Shown one piece after another: positions 7,501 through 8,671 of a stretch of 8,671 bases of DNA. The notes under the pieces were generated by a model that was not told where the DNA came from, searched no databases, and saw only the letters and a list, made by a program, of their open reading frames with translations. Position 1 is the first letter of the stretch. The number at the start of each line of letters is the position of its first letter. The stretch covers positions 1 through 8,671 of the forward strand of contig JAFVYT010000066.1 in assembly GCA_017508505.1 (NCBI GenBank), given 5' to 3'. Source of the DNA: Clostridia bacterium. Lineage in GTDB: Bacteria > Bacillota_A > Clostridia > Oscillospirales > SIG627. Both the position numbers and the translations under genes were made by a program.

Positions 7501-8671
7501 TACCGTCTTCTCTACGGAAGAGACCGTCGCAGGGGAAAAGGCGGCCAAGATCACCGGCGGCCCCAATACCTTCCGCCACGTTTATCAGGAATTGGACGTC
7601 CCCGACGGAAAAGCAGGGGATACCTACGTGGTCTCAGCCTTTGCCAAGGCCGACTCCGTCCCCGTGGACGGATGGAAATTCACCCTGATGGTGCGCTTCA
7701 TCAACAGCGACTGGACCACCGTCAACGACGTGGAGATCTACTATAATTCCTATGCCACCGATTGGCAGAAGGTCTCGGGCGTGGCCACCGCCACGGGCAA
7801 TTACAAGGGCGTGGTGGTTTGGTTTTTGTATTACAAGAACAGCAACGTCGCCTATTTTGACAATGCACAGCTCACACAAGACACCTTCGGCAATACCTAT
7901 ACCTACGACGATGAGGTGAACCTCGTCAGCACCACGGATCTGCAGGGGAAGGCAGAGTATACCTTCAAGTACGACGGCAACAATCAGCTTGTGAAGGAAA
8001 CGAACCTCTCCGGCGGCAAGATCCTGTATACCTACGACAAGGCAAAGCCGCAGCAGCTTGAAAATGCCGTGGCAGGCGGCGTTTCCGCCTCCTTCGAGTA
8101 TGATTCCTTCGGCAACGTGACGTCCACCGCCACCCTCGGCAACGAGCTTGCGGATGGGGCGTACTACTACCTCCAGAACGTCTACACCTACCATTATTGG
8201 AATGCGGAGGACGGTGGCAGCACGAGCGGTACCGATGCCATCCTTTCTCCTTACGAGGAAACGAGCGCCTTCCGCTGGAAATGGATCGAAAATGCCGACG
8301 GCACCGTCAGCTTCTCTCCCGAGTGTGCGCCGAATCTCCTTTTGAGTCTGGAGGGCAGCTCTCCTGCAGACCTGACCGACATCGTCCTTCGTCCTGCAGG
8401 GGATACCGCTTATCAGAAGTTTACCCCCGCACGGCTCTACGGCAATATCTATTCCTTTGACCTTGCGGGAACGGGCTATTCTCTCGATTGCAATACCGAG
8501 GATCTGTACGTTTACCATACCCACCACAATGAGTATCAGCAGTTTGCGATGATCCCCGTGGCGGGCTCTGCGGGCAATCCCGCCATCACCTCCTCGGCAA
8601 CCTACACGGAAAACGGGGAATACACCGCCACCGTCACCGACTCCCGCGGAAATACCCACAGCTTTGAATAC
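4445..8671 (+). CDS. Giant secreted RHS/YD-repeat protein, 3'-truncated by window edge
   Basis: The frame from ATG 4445 is open without a stop for 1409 codons to the right edge; AAGGAG (4432-4437) lies 7 bases upstream. The N-terminus is a signal peptide: basic MKKKRSR, hydrophobic core, VFA cleavage site after residue 28. Then come a Ser/Thr/Pro/Glu-rich linker; the DIDNRL segment (105-109) and the KENIILKEA and YPVTVDPV blocks (208-216, 299-306) usual in Firmicutes RHS proteins; a DNRLRE-like domain (310-495); an RHS core start (GRAWKLNW) and YD-type repeats (about 587-850); two jelly-roll modules (859-998, 1000-1145); YD repeats (1146-1235); a probable beta-trefoil (1236-1373); and YD repeats again to the edge. 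Such proteins are exported, form beta-cocoon or surface structures, and often carry a variable C-terminal toxin or adhesin tip, here unseen. The role is inferred as surface binding, adhesion or contact-dependent competition; no function is proven. Confidence 0.92.
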   Translation, partial: MKKKRSRLLSSLLAIIILLQTLPLGVFAQSLGGDEVLEAPLLSATEPTEPSVSESTDPDATVLYEMKEKREINVKHFRMSDGTTVAAVYPYAVHYENADGSLSDIDNRLSSSAFEGEEVFANAENEVEVKFKKKSNKNKLYTLKKDGFTVKVAIVGAEKVDAVLTENGLSASLEGGKFALSNLAGQVTYPELLPKVDVQLTAVSSSLKENIILKEAVDLDSILYEYHLSDGLEAVEENGRILLRKTSDESCLFALSAPAMWDAAGVHYEGLTLSLAETSGNKASILLSWDSDALADATYPVTVDPVMSFTTDRLEIQDTHIIRSLPMEIYDDNNHIRVRNDGFALLSFPTPSLSSGDRIVHAEMVLTPYMQLPNATPEYSNENSYSPAIYITSHKILRDWDETTVNFYNADADNGFYEPTIQSYREVDGDDSLYTWDITRLANEWVNGYAPNYGILLKFDASPEDGTMFDAWFSSTNGLYNPSYTYPQVLYRYVNTAGVESYYSYHSQGLGYGGTGYVNDLTGSFTVVNNVLTTGGGLAPISVSLVYNTANFTDEYLPYGRAWKLNWAQKITYDVKSNVDATQYAKYLDADGTFHYFKEDGDTGIWLDEINPDRKLHELSGGDFKMTDKSGTVMYFDKDGSANTWYLYKVEDPYGNHITLTLDSSDLDRINRITSSSGAVVNLRYTEAGFLRGIGYTDEGEEKEILLNYNTRTNRNNCVSDVAFPDGTAIRYEYGGSKPFLHEVVDISGRSIRYEYSCETYELPARVIRVSEVASDGTVGSEMTLSYRNTSTTVTDETNDRAYLYTFAANGTLKSVVDTTANDGNGYGQYYEFNNGNTAEPQGTGNLTFASKTQKSTVNLLTNHSFEEEPALSGSGAQSSEKVRFGRYSYKLTNSTAATRTTASYTVSLTAGQRYAFSVYVNTASMTSSGKGASLLVTGSGLTAESEYLTASRDAWQRISLSFTPAATGNHTLSLSLTGATGSVYFDNVQLEKGDLSDYNLLENASLESGDYWVRNGSNTVFSTEETVAGEKAAKITGGPNTFRHVYQELDVPDGKAGDTYVVSAFAKADSVPVDGWKFTLMVRFINSDWTTVNDVEIYYNSYATDWQKVSGVATATGNYKGVVVWFLYYKNSNVAYFDNAQLTQDTFGNTYTYDDEVNLVSTTDLQGKAEYTFKYDGNNQLVKETNLSGGKILYTYDKAKPQQLENAVAGGVSASFEYDSFGNVTSTATLGNELADGAYYYLQNVYTYHYWNAEDGGSTSGTDAILSPYEETSAFRWKWIENADGTVSFSPECAPNLLLSLEGSSPADLTDIVLRPAGDTAYQKFTPARLYGNIYSFDLAGTGYSLDCNTEDLYVYHTHHNEYQQFAMIPVAGSAGNPAITSSATYTENGEYTATVTDSRGNTHSFEY
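5372..5932 (+). other. DNRLRE-like beta domain within the YD-repeat protein
   Basis: Residues about 310-495 show the order seen in DNRLRE/CBM96-like domains of Firmicutes RHS proteins: LLSFPTPSLSSGDRI with VHAEMVLTPY, then DWDETTV (W400), the YTWDITRLANEWVNG block (W445) and APNYGILLK, ending in a PQVLYRY strand. The domain is thought to fold as a jelly roll and to bind carbohydrate or stabilise the cell-surface part; this is family knowledge, not shown here. Confidence 0.65.
7019..7879 (+). repeat. Two tandem carbohydrate-binding-like modules in the YD-repeat protein
   Basis: Residues 859-998 and 1000-1145 are diverged copies of one jelly-roll module. Each opens with an NLL-x-N-x-S-x-E pattern (NLLTNHSFEE; NLLENASLES), passes through a Y-x-x-S/A-F/V strand (AGQRYAFSVYV; GDTYVVSAFA) and a W-Q-K/R strand (DAWQRISLSF; TDWQKVSGVA), and ends in Y-F-D-N-x-Q-L. 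This is the pattern of CBM4/9-like galactose-binding folds that often interrupt RHS proteins in Clostridia. A ligand cannot be predicted. Confidence 0.6.
7880..8149 (+). repeat. YD-repeat block before the beta-trefoil insert
   Basis: Residues 1146-1235 hold degenerate YD repeats with the G-N-x-x-x-Y-x-Y-D pattern: DTFGNTYTYDDEVNLV, EYTFKYDGNNQLVKET, KILYTYDKAKPQQL and SFEYDSFGNVTS. The array resumes after the insert with GEYTATVTDSRGNTHSFEY at 8617-8671 and continues past the window edge. Confidence 0.75.
8150..8560 (+). other. Probable ricin-type beta-trefoil inserted in the YD array
   Basis: About 137 residues (1236-1372) interrupt the YD repeats. They open with LADGAYYYLQN, the usual start of ricin-like domains (DGxYYI-x-N), and show three W/Q-x-W/F-like positions at similar spacing: W1278-K-W1280, Q1324-K-F1326 and Q1365-Q-F1367, 46 and 41 residues apart, as expected for three trefoil lobes. 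Such domains usually bind sugars. The repeats have drifted far from the classical QxW, so a structure prediction is needed for certainty. Confidence 0.5.

Noticed and set aside
6881..7579. Minus-strand open frame of 232 codons
   Set aside because: Antisense shadow of the jelly-roll modules, which are clearly coding on the + strand.
7634..8659. Minus-strand open frame of 341 codons
   Set aside because: Antisense shadow of the YD repeats and beta-trefoil; same low-information composition and no ribosome binding site or motif.

Overview
The window looks like chromosomal DNA of a Gram-positive, anaerobe-type Bacillota, most likely class Clostridia. The basis is strong AGGAG-type ribosome binding sites, TTGACA/TATAAT-like promoters, a feoA-feoB-Cys-rich-miniprotein operon of the clostridial type, and a very large secreted YD-repeat (RHS) protein with an N-terminal module common in Firmicutes. 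The species cannot be named from the sequence alone. All genes seen lie on the + strand; the long minus-strand reading frames are shadows.

Region 1 (1-419) is the 3' part of a GNAT-type acetyltransferase gene whose start lies left of the window. Region 2 (416-3132) is a ferrous-iron uptake operon: a promoter whose -35 box overlaps the acetyltransferase stop codon, feoA (small SH3-like regulator), feoB (718-residue GTPase/Fe2+ permease), a 52-residue membrane-anchored Cys-rich FeoB-associated protein, and a strong intrinsic terminator. A similar short element (ATCGGTTA-N8-TAA) precedes both feoA and feoB and is the best candidate for a shared control site, though the second copy also forms part of a hairpin.

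Region 3 (3133-4136) is a single-gene unit: an extended -10 promoter directly after the feo terminator, a 298-residue TIM-barrel protein of the sugar phosphate isomerase/epimerase (AP endonuclease 2) superfamily, and its own terminator. Region 4 (4137-4444) is an AT-rich intergenic stretch with a perfect 11-bp inverted repeat, a promoter and a leader.

Region 5 (4445 to the right edge) is one uninterrupted + strand reading frame of 1409 codons that has no stop inside the window. It encodes the N-terminal part of a giant exported protein: signal peptide, RHS-type N-terminal beta module, DNRLRE-like domain, RHS/YD repeats, two tandem carbohydrate-binding-like jelly-roll modules, more YD repeats, a probable ricin-type beta-trefoil inserted in the YD array, and YD repeats again at the edge. 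This protein is the accessory and most interesting part of the window; whatever C-terminal tip it carries lies outside.
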